Source: Gemmatimonadota bacterium (GTDB taxonomy: Bacteria; Gemmatimonadota; Gemmatimonadetes; Gemmatimonadales; Gemmatimonadaceae). Taken from it: 59,238 nt of DNA. A program made the position numbers and the translations under genes. The notes below the pieces were generated by a model, which was not told the DNA's origin, did not search any database, and saw only the letters and a list, made by a program, of their open reading frames with translations. Where the stretch lies: positions 22,652-81,889 of the forward strand of contig QHVE01000058.1 of NCBI GenBank assembly GCA_003223455.1, given 5' to 3'. Positions 25,119 through 35,932 of the stretch are shown in pieces. Position 1 is the stretch's first letter, and every line of letters starts with the position of its first letter.

Positions 25119-26147
25119 GTGTCCCGCCCCGAGATCACCACCCCCGAAGTTCTCTCCGACGAGAGCGTCGTCGAGCTCTCGCTCAGGCCGCAGCGCCTCG
25201 AGGAATTCATCGGGCAGCAGAAGGTCAAGGAGAACCTCCGGCTCGCGATCGACGCTGCGCTCGCGCGGAGCGAGCCGCTCGATCACGCGATCTTCTATGG
25301 GCCGCCGGGGCTCGGAAAGACGACCCTCGCCGAGCTCATCGCGCGCGAGCTTCGGGTCAACATCCGCACGACATCCGGCCCGGCGCTCGAGAAGCCCGGT
25401 GATCTCGTCGGCACGCTCACCAACCTGCGGGCGGGCGACATCCTGTTCATCGACGAGATTCATCGCCTCCGCCCGGTGATCGAGGAGTTCCTCTATCCCG
25501 CGATGGAGGACTACCGGATCGACATCCGCCTCAGTGAAGGACCGAAGGCGCAGACGATCACGATGCCGATCGAGCGGTTCACGCTCATCGGCGCGACGAC
25601 GCGGTTCGGCATGCTCACTCCGCCGATGCGCGCGCGGTTCGGCATCGAGCAGCGGCTCAACTACTACGCGCCGGAAGACCTCGAGCTGATCGTGCGCCGC
25701 ACCGCCGAGGTGCTGAAGGTGGAGATCGAGACGGCGGGCGCGCGCGAGATCGCCCGACGTTCGCGCGGCACGCCACGCGTCGCCAACCGCCTCCTCCGCC
25801 GCGTGCGCGACTACGCGCAGGTGCGCGCGAATGGCGTGATCACCGAGGACGTCGCGCGCGCCGGGCTCGCGATGCTCGACGTCGATCAGTTCGGCCTCGA
25901 CGACATGGACGCTCGGATCCTCAAGGCGATCATCGAGAAGTTCGACGGCGGTCCGGTCGGGGTGGCGACCATCTCGGCCGCGATCGGCGAGGACGCGAGC
26001 ACGCTGGAGGAGGTGTACGAGCCCTTCCTCGTCCAGCAGGGATTCCTTCAGCGCACGCCGCGCGGGCGTGTGGCCACGCCGACGGCGTACCGGCATTTCG
26101 GGTACACGCCGCCACCGGTTCCCAGCGAGCAGGTCGCGCTGTTCTGA
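25119..26147 (+). CDS. ruvB: Holliday junction branch migration DNA helicase RuvB
   Basis: This 342-residue AAA+ motor drives branch migration with RuvA. It shows [11 protein letters not shown], Walker [10 protein letters not shown], Walker B FIDEIH, sensor GATTRFGML with the arginine finger region RARFGI, and the C-terminal winged-helix DNA-binding domain ([17 protein letters not shown]). The GTG start is supported by GAGGAG 8 bases upstream; the frame is open further upstream but runs through the repeat element. Separate from ruvCA, with its own -10 box. Confidence 0.97.
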   Translation: MSRPEITTPEVLSDESVVELSLRPQRLEEFIGQQKVKENLRLAIDAALARSEPLDHAIFYGPPGLGKTTLAELIARELRVNIRTTSGPALEKPGDLVGTLTNLRAGDILFIDEIHRLRPVIEEFLYPAMEDYRIDIRLSEGPKAQTITMPIERFTLIGATTRFGMLTPPMRARFGIEQRLNYYAPEDLELIVRRTAEVLKVEIETAGAREIARRSRGTPRVANRLLRRVRDYAQVRANGVITEDVARAGLAMLDVDQFGLDDMDARILKAIIEKFDGGPVGVATISAAIGEDASTLEEVYEPFLVQQGFLQRTPRGRVATPTAYRHFGYTPPPVPSEQVALF

Positions 26148-26180
26148 GGAATTTTCCCAGCTCGATCTAGTGCGCGCCGC

Positions 26181-27122
26181 TCACGCGGCCGGCTTGAGCA
26201 TTCCGTGCATGCCGAGCCAGCGGACGAACTCCTCGAACCAACCGGTGCTGGTGGTTCCCTTCGGATACATGCCGAAGCCGTGTCCACCCTGCTCGAACAG
26301 GTGCAGCTCCGCCGGTCGCTTTGCCGCGAGCCAGCTCTTGATGATGCCCATCTCCCCGCTCCCGAAGAACGGATCATCGGCGGCGACCGCGACGAACAGC
26401 GGCGGCGCGTCGGCCGGCACGGTCATGGAACCGACAGGTCCGTAGATGTCACCGACAAAGGCAGGTTTCGCGTCCTGCCCGGCGAGGGCTGTGGTCATGG
26501 TCAGCATGGCGCCGGCAGAGAAGCCGACCATGCCGATGCGGTTCGGATCGACGTGCCATTCGGCCGCCCGTTTGCGGATCAGGGCGAATGCGGCGCGCGC
26601 GTCCTCGAGCTGAGGCGCGATGCTCGCCGCCATTGCCTGAGGATCGGACGGCCGAGGTGGACGGGCGGCAGCGCCCGAGAACATCTCACGCATGGACTTC
26701 TCGAAGCCTGCCATGTCTGCCGGCGTCTGCACGAGGCGGTACTTCAGCACGAAGGCGGCGACACCCTTGGCCGCGAGCGCCTTGGCGACGTCCGATCCCT
26801 CGTTCTCCATCGACAGGGTGCGGAAGCCCCCACCGGGCGCCACCACCACTGCGGTCCCGGACGCGTTGGCCGGATCCGGCAGATAGGGTGTCAGCGTGGC
26901 CACCGTGACGTTGCGCGCAAAGAGGCTCCCATACTGGCTGTGCCAGGACTCTTTCGCCGTTGCGCCGGGAAGCGGCCCAGTTCCCAGCTCGATCGCGTTC
27001 GGCTGCGCCGGTGTCGGAACCGGCGTCATCTTGTCCTTCTGGGCGAGCGCGGGCGTGGCCAGCGCACACGTCGCTGCCATGCCTATCGCAGTCAGTCGTC
27101 CGATGCGCAACACTGTATTCAT
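26181..27122 (-). CDS. Exported alpha/beta-hydrolase (esterase/lipase, acetylxylan-esterase-like)
   Basis: This 313-residue protein has a clean signal peptide (RLTAIGMAATCALATPALAQ). The alpha/beta-hydrolase catalytic residues are visible: nucleophile Ser in GFSAGA, Asp in VAADDPFFG, His in GGHGFGMY. VVVAPGGGFRTLSMENEG provides the oxyanion loop (GGG). This order matches the secreted BD-FAE/axe-type esterases that deacetylate plant or microbial polysaccharides; the substrate is inferred only from family. ATG 27122 was chosen for the signal peptide and the upstream GAGGGG site. A hairpin lies in its leader. Divergent from queA. Confidence 0.88.
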   Translation of the reverse strand: MNTVLRIGRLTAIGMAATCALATPALAQKDKMTPVPTPAQPNAIELGTGPLPGATAKESWHSQYGSLFARNVTVATLTPYLPDPANASGTAVVVAPGGGFRTLSMENEGSDVAKALAAKGVAAFVLKYRLVQTPADMAGFEKSMREMFSGAAARPPRPSDPQAMAASIAPQLEDARAAFALIRKRAAEWHVDPNRIGMVGFSAGAMLTMTTALAGQDAKPAFVGDIYGPVGSMTVPADAPPLFVAVAADDPFFGSGEMGIIKSWLAAKRPAELHLFEQGGHGFGMYPKGTTSTGWFEEFVRWLGMHGMLKPAA

Positions 27123-27146
27123 CTCCGTTCCCCTCGTCAGTGTGTC

Positions 27147-27180
27147 ATTGCCCGATTCAGCGGGTCGGCGGTCGGGCAAT
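27147..27180 (-). promoter_or_regulatory. Perfect 9-bp inverted repeat in the esterase leader
   Basis: ATTGCCCGA (27147-27155) and TCGGGCAAT (27172-27180) are exact reverse complements separated by 16 bases, 25 bases upstream of the esterase ATG. On the minus strand CATATT, a possible -10 box, overlaps the distal arm. The repeat could be an operator (two half-sites about 25 bases centre to centre) or a leader hairpin. Confidence 0.45.
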
Positions 27181-27234
27181 ATGAGATGCGCGTCTCGCCT
27201 GTGATAGGCTCCTGCGACCCGGCGACCGCGCGAC

Positions 27235-27265
27235 TTCACAGCGCTCGGCACCGGCCATCTATCTT
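27235..27265 (+). promoter_or_regulatory. Predicted leaderless promoter of the queA operon
   Basis: TTCACA (27235-27240, five of six bases of TTGACA), a 19-base spacer, TATCTT (27260-27265), then ATG of queA after 6 bases. This would drive the long run of genes from queA onward. No ribosome-binding site precedes queA. Confidence 0.55.
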
Positions 27266-27271
27266 CATGCG

Positions 27272-29857
<2,586 letters not shown>

Positions 29858-29867
29858 GCGCGGTCCC

Positions 29868-30434
29868 GTGAGCATCCTCGACATCCGCGTCCTCGGCGAC
29901 CCGATTCTGCGCCAGAGCACGGTGCCCGTGCAGGAGATCACCGACGAGCTGCGTACGCTCGTGGCAGACATGTTCGAGACGATGCATCACGCCCGCGGGA
30001 TCGGGCTTGCCGCGCCGCAGGTCGGCCGCACCGAGCGCCTCGCCGTGATCGAGATCGACGGTGAGCCGCTCGTCGTCATCAACCCCGAGATCCTCGAGCG
30101 GTCGGGCAAGGCGAAAGCGGAGGAAGGCTGTCTCTCCATTCCCGACATCTACGCCGACGTCGAGCGACCCAAGGACGTCGTCGTGCGCGCGATGGACCTC
30201 GATGGCAACACGTACGAGGTGCAGGCGACCGAGCTGCTCGCGCGCTGCCTGCAGCACGAGATCGACCATCTCGACGGCAAGCTGTTCCTCGACTACCTGA
30301 GCGTCCTGAAGCGCACCGCCGCGCTCACGAAGTGGAAGCTGCAGCAGGACAAATATCCCGGCTTCATCCGTCACACGGCGCTCGAGACGCCCGAGGAGCG
30401 CGAGCGCCACAAGCATCCGGAGGAGGAGCTCTAG
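29868..30434 (+). CDS. def: Peptide deformylase
   Basis: This 188-residue metalloenzyme removes the formyl group from nascent proteins. All three motifs are present: GIGLAAPQVG, EGCLSIP (metal Cys) and QHEIDHLDG (metal His pair and catalytic Glu). GTG start; AGGAG lies 13 bases upstream, at the end of yajC. A basic tail follows the core. Adjacent to fmt, as is usual. Confidence 0.97.
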   Translation: MSILDIRVLGDPILRQSTVPVQEITDELRTLVADMFETMHHARGIGLAAPQVGRTERLAVIEIDGEPLVVINPEILERSGKAKAEEGCLSIPDIYADVERPKDVVVRAMDLDGNTYEVQATELLARCLQHEIDHLDGKLFLDYLSVLKRTAALTKWKLQQDKYPGFIRHTALETPEERERHKHPEEEL

Positions 30435-30435
30435 C

Positions 30436-31389
30436 GTGCGCGTGCTCTTCTGGGGCACGCCCGAGTTCGCGACGGCGCCGCTGCGGGCGCTGCTCGGCGA
30501 AGGGTTCGAGGTCATCGCGGTCGTCACGCAGCCCGACAAGCCAGTGGGCCGCTCGCGCTCCGAGCGGCGCGCGTCGGCGGTCAAGCAGGTCGCGGTCGCG
30601 GAAGGCATCACCGTGCTGCAGCCGGAAAAGCCGAAGGGAGACGAATTCCTCGCGCAGCTTCGCGAGCTCGCACCGGACGTGAGCGTCGTCGTGGCGTACG
30701 GTCATATTCTCCCCAAGGCGGTGATCGACCTGCCGCGACTGGGGACCTTGAACATCCACGCCTCGCTGCTGCCCGCGCTGCGCGGGGCCGCACCCATTCA
30801 GGCGGCGATCCGGGAGGGACTCGGCGAGACGGGTGTGACGATCATGCAGATGGTCCCGGCGCTGGACGCGGGTCCGATCGTACATCGGGTGCGGACGCCC
30901 ATCGTCGAGGACGAGACGGCGGGGGAGCTCGCCCTGCGCTTGAGCGAACTGGGCGCCGCCGCGCTGATCGAGTCCCTTGCCCTGATCGAGCTCGGACTCG
31001 CGAAGCCCGAGGCGCAGAACGACGCGGAGGCCACGTACGCGACCAAGCTCTCACGCGAGTCCGCACAGGTGGACTGGACGGCCAGCGCGCACGAGGTGGG
31101 CCGCCACATCCGCGCCTACGATCCCAAGCCCGGCGCCTGGGCGCGCCTGCGCGGCACCGAGGTGAAGCTGTTCGGGGCGCGGATCGCACCGCGCGGAAGC
31201 TCCCACGGTGCTGGCGAGGTCCTGGCCATCGACGAGGTCGGAATGCTCGTGGCGTGCGGCGGCGGCGCCGTCCGCGTCGCCATCGTCCAGCCGGCGGGAA
31301 AGCGGCGACTCAGCCCAGCGGAGTGGGCGAATGGGCGCGGCGTGGCCGTCGGCGACCGATTCGACACCGCAGCGCCCGCTTCTCCGTAG
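30436..31389 (+). CDS. fmt: Methionyl-tRNA formyltransferase
   Basis: This 317-residue enzyme formylates initiator Met-tRNA. FWGTPEFATAPLRALL begins the Rossmann domain; LNIHASLLPALRGAAPIQAAI carries the catalytic Asn and His, and ALDAGPI the Asp. The C-terminal OB domain (KLFGARIAP onward) is complete. GTG start one base after the def stop, with GGAG 7 bases upstream. The def-fmt pair is translationally linked. Confidence 0.97.
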   Translation: MRVLFWGTPEFATAPLRALLGEGFEVIAVVTQPDKPVGRSRSERRASAVKQVAVAEGITVLQPEKPKGDEFLAQLRELAPDVSVVVAYGHILPKAVIDLPRLGTLNIHASLLPALRGAAPIQAAIREGLGETGVTIMQMVPALDAGPIVHRVRTPIVEDETAGELALRLSELGAAALIESLALIELGLAKPEAQNDAEATYATKLSRESAQVDWTASAHEVGRHIRAYDPKPGAWARLRGTEVKLFGARIAPRGSSHGAGEVLAIDEVGMLVACGGGAVRVAIVQPAGKRRLSPAEWANGRGVAVGDRFDTAAPASP

Positions 31390-31396
31390 GGGGAGC

Positions 31397-32074
31397 GTGC
31401 TCGAGCCTACCGTGAACACCCCGCCGGCGCCCGCCCGGACGCCGACCCTGCCGATCATCCATGCGGTGACGAGCGACGAGATCGTCTCGCGAGACGATTT
31501 CATCGACGTGGCCTGCGCGGTGATGGCCGCGCTCGGCGCCCGCGGTGCGCTGCATCTCCGCGCCGGCCGCATCAGCGCGGCCCGATTGCAGACGCTGGCC
31601 GGCGGACTGGAGGCGGCGCAGGCGATCACCGGTGCGTGGCTCATCGTCAACGACCGGATCGACCTCGCGCTCGGCGCGCGTGCTCGTGGTGCGCAGCTCA
31701 CGAGTCGCTCGCTGCGTGTCGCCGACGCGCGCCGCGCCGCGCCGGGGCTCGCGCTCGGCGCGAGCGTGCATTCGATCGAGGAGGCACGCGTCGCCGTGAA
31801 CGAGGGCGCCACCTGGCTCGTCGCCGGCCACGTCTTCGCCACCGAGTCCCATCCTGGCACGGAAGGGCGTGGACTCTCGTTCGTGCGCGCGTTGACGTCG
31901 GCGATGACGGTCCCCGTCGTCGCCATCGGAGGCGTGCGTCCGGAGCACTGCCGGGTACTTCGCGCGGCGGGCGCGTACGGGCTCGCCGTGATCCGTGGGA
32001 TCTGGGACGCGCCGAATGCCGAACGCGCCGCGAGCGACTATCTTTCGGCGTATGACGACGCCGCTGGTGCATGA
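31397..32074 (+). CDS. TenI/ThiE-family protein, probably thiazole tautomerase
   Basis: This protein of about 225 residues is a TIM barrel of the ThiE/TenI family. It matches TenI better than ThiE: it has GASVHSIEEA, AGHVFATESHPGTEGRGL (TenI GHVF and RGL) and VVAIGGV, but lacks the ThiE Lys after Arg (LRAG instead of REK) and the ThiE Asp and Lys that bind pyrophosphate. TenI aromatises the thiazole made by ThiG, which fits its place before thiS and thiG. A ThiE activity is not excluded. GTG 31397 or GTG 31412 may be the start. It overlaps thiS by 23 bases. Confidence 0.85.
   Translation: MLEPTVNTPPAPARTPTLPIIHAVTSDEIVSRDDFIDVACAVMAALGARGALHLRAGRISAARLQTLAGGLEAAQAITGAWLIVNDRIDLALGARARGAQLTSRSLRVADARRAAPGLALGASVHSIEEARVAVNEGATWLVAGHVFATESHPGTEGRGLSFVRALTSAMTVPVVAIGGVRPEHCRVLRAAGAYGLAVIRGIWDAPNAERAASDYLSAYDDAAGA
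32039..32046 (+). promoter_or_regulatory. Possible internal -10 box before thiS
   Basis: TATCTTTC ends 5 bases before the thiS ATG, the same spacing as the leaderless promoters elsewhere in the window, but it lies inside the TenI-like coding sequence and no -35 box is recognisable. Confidence 0.25.
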
Positions 32075-32288
32075 GCCGTCCGCCCTCGCGTTGACGGTCA
32101 ACGGAGACCCGCGCTCGGTCGCAGCGGGTAGCTCGCTCTCGGATCTCCTCGCCTCGCTGAAGCTCGATCCCCGCCTCGTCGTGGTCGAGCACAACCGCAC
32201 GATCCTGCGGGATCGCGACGCGTATCCATCGATCGCGCTCGCCGACGGCGACGTGCTGGAGATCGTGCATTTCGTCGGAGGCGGGTGA
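32052..32288 (+). CDS. thiS: Sulfur carrier protein ThiS
   Basis: This 78-residue ubiquitin-like protein carries thiocarboxylate sulfur to ThiG. It shows LTVNGDPRSVAAGSSLSDLL, VVVEHNRTILRD and the C-terminal IVHFVGGG. The end is Gly-Gly-Gly rather than the common Gly-Gly, which still supplies a free C-terminal glycine. ATG 32052 gives a protein longer than the usual 65-70 residues because of a short N-terminal extension. It overlaps the TenI-like gene and precedes thiG by one base. Confidence 0.93.
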   Translation: MTTPLVHEPSALALTVNGDPRSVAAGSSLSDLLASLKLDPRLVVVEHNRTILRDRDAYPSIALADGDVLEIVHFVGGG

Positions 32289-32289
32289 G

Positions 32290-33096
32290 GTGACCGCGTC
32301 TCCCGTCGCGCTCGAGGCGCTCGACACGCCCTTCGTGATCGGCGGGCGCGAGTTCCGTTCCCGCCTCATGGTGGGTACGGGGAAGTACGCGTCGAACCAG
32401 CAGATGATCGCGGCGATCGAGGCGTCGGGCGCCGAGGTGGTCACCGTCGCCGTGCGGCGTGTGGACCTCGATCGCACCAAGGACGAGGGGATCCTGTATC
32501 ACCTCGACCCACAGCGGTTCATGCTGCTCGCCAATACGGCGGGCTGCTTCACCGCCGACGACACGATCCGCTATGCGCGGCTCGCGCGCGCCGCGGGCTT
32601 CAACGAGTGGGTGAAGCTCGAGGTGATCGGCGACCAGCAGACGCTGCTCCCCGACGCCGCGGCGACGATCGAGGCGACCCGTGTGCTGGCGGCCGAAGGG
32701 TTCAAGGTCATGGCGTACACGAACGACGATCTGATCAGCGCCCTGCGCCTCGAGGACGCCGGCGCGGTCTGCGTGATGCCGCTCGCGTCGCCGATCGGAT
32801 CGGGGCTCGGGATGCTCAACGAGTTCGCGATCCGTACGATCAAGCATCGGCTGAGCGTGCCCGTGATCGTCGACGCGGGAGTCGGTACGGCGTCCGACGC
32901 GGCGATCGTGATGGAGCAGGGCGTGGACGGCGTGTTGATGAACACCGGCATCGCTGCGGCCCAGGATCCCATCCGCATGGCCACCGCGATGCGGCTCGCT
33001 GTCGATGCCGGCAGATTGGCGTACCTCGCTGGCAGGATGCCGCGGCGCGAGGTCGCGGTGCCGTCGTCACCCACCACGGGGATGCTCGACCGGTGA
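32290..33096 (+). CDS. thiG: Thiazole synthase
   Basis: This 268-residue TIM-barrel enzyme condenses deoxyxylulose phosphate, dehydroglycine and ThiS sulfur into the thiazole of thiamine. It shows FVIGGREFRSRLMVGTGKY, the Schiff-base Lys in WVKLEVIGD, and VIVDAGVGTASDAAIVMEQG with the phosphate-binding loop. GTG start with GGAGG 8 bases upstream. thiO or thiH, which would supply dehydroglycine, is not in the window. The stop overlaps the rsmB start (GTGA). Confidence 0.97.
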   Translation: MTASPVALEALDTPFVIGGREFRSRLMVGTGKYASNQQMIAAIEASGAEVVTVAVRRVDLDRTKDEGILYHLDPQRFMLLANTAGCFTADDTIRYARLARAAGFNEWVKLEVIGDQQTLLPDAAATIEATRVLAAEGFKVMAYTNDDLISALRLEDAGAVCVMPLASPIGSGLGMLNEFAIRTIKHRLSVPVIVDAGVGTASDAAIVMEQGVDGVLMNTGIAAAQDPIRMATAMRLAVDAGRLAYLAGRMPRREVAVPSSPTTGMLDR

Positions 33097-34451
33097 GCGA
33101 GGCCGGGCGCCCCGCGATGGCGGTGCGTGGCGCCGTGACGGAGGCTCGCGGCGCTGCCGCCGACGTGCTCACCGACCTGCGCGGCGGCGCGCTGCTCGAC
33201 AGCGCGTTCGATCGCCGCACGACGCCGCTCGATCCACGCGATCGCCGGTGGACGCGTGAGCTCGTGTTCGGGATGCTGCGCCGGCGGAGCTGGCTCGACG
33301 CGCTGCTCGACGACCGTGTGCGTGGCGGCCTGGCGAAGCTCGACCCCGACCTGATCGACCTGCTGCGGCTCGGCGCGTATCAGCTGCTGTCGATGGGCAG
33401 CGTGCCGGCGTACGCGGCGATCGGCCAGACGGTGGAGCTGACGAAGCGCCGGCACGGCATCGGCGCGAGCAAGCTCGCCAACGCCGTGCTGCGCCGGCTG
33501 GACCGCGAGCGCGATCGGCTCGTTGTGGCCACCCCCGAGGATCCCGTCGAAGCGCTGGCGCTCCAGCATTCGCATCCGCGCTGGCTCGTGGCGCGGTGGA
33601 TCGCGCGCTGGGGTGCCGACGAGACGCGACTCCTGCTCGAGGCGAACAACCGGGAAGCGCCACTCGTCGCCCGGCCCTATCACGTCGTGCGCGAGCAGCT
33701 CGAGGCGATGCTGGAGGCGGCGGGGGTGACCGTGGCCGATGCGCCCCTCGTTCCGGACAGTCTCGTGCTGACGGGCGGCGTGGGGGCGATGACCGAGCTC
33801 GGCGCGTTCAAGCAGGGACTCTTTCATCTGCAGGACCCCGCGTCCACGCTCGTCACGCGCTATGCGGCGATTCCGTCCGGGGCGCAGGTCGCTGACCTGT
33901 GTGCGGCTCCGGGTGGGAAGACGCTCGAGCTGGCGCGCACGGCGGGCACCGTGTTCGCCGGCGACGCCTCGTTCGCCCGACTCGTGCGCGTGCGCGAAAA
34001 CGTCCGCCGCCTCGACGCGGGCAATGTCGTCCCCTTCGTCGGCGATGCGCGCTTTCCCGCCGTCGGCGGGATGGACGCCGTGCTGATCGACGTACCCTGC
34101 ACGGGGACCGGCACCTTCCGGCGGCACCCCGACGCGCGCTGGCGGCTCAAGGTGAGCGACCTCGCCGTGCTGCCCGCGGTGCAGCGCTCGATCCTGCGCG
34201 GTGCGGCCGTCAGCGTGCGGCCCGGTGGGCTGTTGATCTACAGCACCTGCTCGCTCGAGACGGAGGAGAACGACGCGCAGATCGAGAGCTTCCTGTCCGA
34301 CAATCCGGGGTGGCGGCTCGAGCCGCCGCCCGAGGGGTCGGTGCCGGCGGCGGTGCTCGACGCGGGACGGCTCCGCGTGCTCCCACAGCGTCACGGGACC
34401 GACGGGGCGTTCGCGGCGAGACTGCGCCGGTCCGATTCCGCGTCGGCATGA
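33093..34451 (+). CDS. rsmB: 16S rRNA (cytosine-967-C5)-methyltransferase RsmB
   Basis: This 452-residue protein combines an N-terminal NusB-like RNA-binding domain (about residues 15-150, with RELVFGMLRRRSWLD) with a C-terminal SAM methyltransferase. The latter has DLCAAPGGKTLEL for SAM binding, DVPCTGTGTFRRHPD and the nucleophile Cys in YSTCSLETEEN. GTG 33093 overlaps the thiG stop; an ATG at 33117 is an alternative. Overlaps the PASTA gene by 4 bases. Confidence 0.95.
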   Translation: MSEAGRPAMAVRGAVTEARGAAADVLTDLRGGALLDSAFDRRTTPLDPRDRRWTRELVFGMLRRRSWLDALLDDRVRGGLAKLDPDLIDLLRLGAYQLLSMGSVPAYAAIGQTVELTKRRHGIGASKLANAVLRRLDRERDRLVVATPEDPVEALALQHSHPRWLVARWIARWGADETRLLLEANNREAPLVARPYHVVREQLEAMLEAAGVTVADAPLVPDSLVLTGGVGAMTELGAFKQGLFHLQDPASTLVTRYAAIPSGAQVADLCAAPGGKTLELARTAGTVFAGDASFARLVRVRENVRRLDAGNVVPFVGDARFPAVGGMDAVLIDVPCTGTGTFRRHPDARWRLKVSDLAVLPAVQRSILRGAAVSVRPGGLLIYSTCSLETEENDAQIESFLSDNPGWRLEPPPEGSVPAAVLDAGRLRVLPQRHGTDGAFAARLRRSDSASA

Positions 34452-35254
34452 CCTGGCGCGCACGATTCCGCCGATCGCTCGTCTACCTCGTCGCCATCGT
34501 GGCGGGGTTCTCGCTCGCCTATCTTCTCGTCGCGTTCGTCATCTTCCCCGCGGGAGTGATCCCGCGCGACATGAAGGTGCCCAACGTCACCGGTCTTGGC
34601 TTCGACGAGGCGACGCAGCGGTTGGCGCAGGCGGGATTCAAGACCGAACAGAGCGAGCAGCGCTACAGCAACTCCGCACCCAAGATGACCGTCCTCGAGC
34701 AGTCGCCACCTCCCGGCGCGCGTGAAGGCGCAGGCGCCACGATCAAGCTCATCGTGAGCGGCGGCCAGCGCATGATCACGGTGCCCACGGTGACGGGGAT
34801 GACGCGCATCGAGGCGCAGGTGCTGCTGGAGAAGGAGGGCTTCGACGTCGGCGACGTCCAGCAGGCGCAGAGCAACTCGCCGCCTGGATCGGTGATCGGC
34901 ACGAGGCCCGCCGCCGGCTCGGCGGTGAGCGTACCGTCGACGGTGTCGCTCGTCGTGAGCAGCGGCGCCCCGGCGCCGACGATGCCCGATCTCATGGGGC
35001 GCGACGTCGGCGCCGCACGACAGGTGCTGACGCAGCTTGGCTTGAGGAGCGTGTCCATCGTGCGCGAGCCGGGCGGGCCCGGGGCGCCGGGCACCGTCAT
35101 CGGCCAGTCGCCGGTGAGCGGAGCGGCGATCGCGCCCGGCGCCACGATCACGCTTCGCGTCGTCGCCGAGCCCGCACCGCCGAGTGAGCCGCCACAGGAA
35201 CCAGCGACGCAACCGGCGCCGCAGCCGGTGCCGCCACCGACACAGCAGCCATGA
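34448..35254 (+). CDS. Membrane-anchored protein with three PASTA domains, no kinase
   Basis: This 268-residue protein has a short basic cytoplasmic start and one membrane helix (LVYLVAIVAGFSLAYLLVAF). Three PASTA repeats face the periplasm at roughly residues 40-105, 108-172 and 175-240 (each with a V/MPxLxG-type start and the QSPxxG core). A Pro/Gln-rich tail (PPSEPPQEPATQPAPQ) follows. PASTA domains bind muropeptides or lipid II in kinases and PBPs. Here there is neither a kinase nor a PBP domain, so it may be a peptidoglycan-sensing adaptor. It is coupled to rsmB and rpe by 4-base overlaps. Confidence 0.9.
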   Translation: MTWRARFRRSLVYLVAIVAGFSLAYLLVAFVIFPAGVIPRDMKVPNVTGLGFDEATQRLAQAGFKTEQSEQRYSNSAPKMTVLEQSPPPGAREGAGATIKLIVSGGQRMITVPTVTGMTRIEAQVLLEKEGFDVGDVQQAQSNSPPGSVIGTRPAAGSAVSVPSTVSLVVSSGAPAPTMPDLMGRDVGAARQVLTQLGLRSVSIVREPGGPGAPGTVIGQSPVSGAAIAPGATITLRVVAEPAPPSEPPQEPATQPAPQPVPPPTQQP

Positions 35255-35919
35255 GCACCGTGCGCATCGCTCCTTCCGTGCTGAGCGCCGACTTCGCCCG
35301 CCTCGGCGACGAGGTCGCGATGCTCGAGCAGGCGGGCGCCGACTGGATCCACGTCGACGTGATGGATGGCCGCTTCGTGCCCAACCTCACCTTCGGCGCG
35401 AAGGTGATCGAGACCCTGCGCCGGCGCACGGCGCTGCCGCTCGACGTGCATCTCATGGTCGTCGAGCCGGAGCGCTACTTCGACGACTTCGCCGCCGCTG
35501 GCGCGACGGGCATGACGATCCACGTCGAGGTGGCGCCGCATCTCAACCGACAGCTCGCGCGCATCCGGGAGCTCGGATGCTCGGCCGGCGTGGCGCTCAA
35601 TCCGTCCACGTCGCTCTCCGCGGTCGAGGAGGTGCTGCGCGATCTCGACCTCCTGCTCGTGATGTCGGTGAATCCCGGCTTCGGCGGACAGTCGTTCATC
35701 GAGGGATCGCTCGACAAGATCGCGCGCGCGCGCCAGCGGCTCGATGCGGCGCGCTCCGGCGCGACGCTGCAGGTCGACGGCGGCATCAACCGCGACACGA
35801 TCGGGTCCGTGTGGCGTGCGGGTGCCGATACCTTCGTCGCAGGCCACGCGGTGTTCTCGGCGAGCGACCCGAGCGCCGAGATCGCCATGCTGCGCTCGCG
35901 CTGCGCGCACGAGGCCTGA
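35251..35919 (+). CDS. rpe: Ribulose-phosphate 3-epimerase
   Basis: This 222-residue TIM barrel interconverts ribulose- and xylulose-5-phosphate in the pentose phosphate pathway. It shows IAPSVLSADFARLGDEV, HVDVMDGRFVPNLTFG (metal and acid/base Asp), DVHLMV, MSVNPGFGGQSF and VDGGIN. Length and motifs are complete. rpe next to a PASTA gene recalls Firmicutes, where stkP/prkC and rsgA precede rpe, but here the kinase is absent. Confidence 0.97.
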   Translation: MSTVRIAPSVLSADFARLGDEVAMLEQAGADWIHVDVMDGRFVPNLTFGAKVIETLRRRTALPLDVHLMVVEPERYFDDFAAAGATGMTIHVEVAPHLNRQLARIRELGCSAGVALNPSTSLSAVEEVLRDLDLLLVMSVNPGFGGQSFIEGSLDKIARARQRLDAARSGATLQVDGGINRDTIGSVWRAGADTFVAGHAVFSASDPSAEIAMLRSRCAHEA

Positions 35920-35932
35920 GCGGTCGCCGACG

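Noticed and set aside
26171-26190. Terminator between ruvB and the convergent esterase gene
   Set aside because: Only a 5-bp stem (GCCGC/GCGGC) without a T-run is visible; too weak to call.
31380-31400. TPP riboswitch ahead of the thiamine genes
   Set aside because: The genes sit mid-operon with an 7-base gap after fmt, leaving no space for an aptamer.
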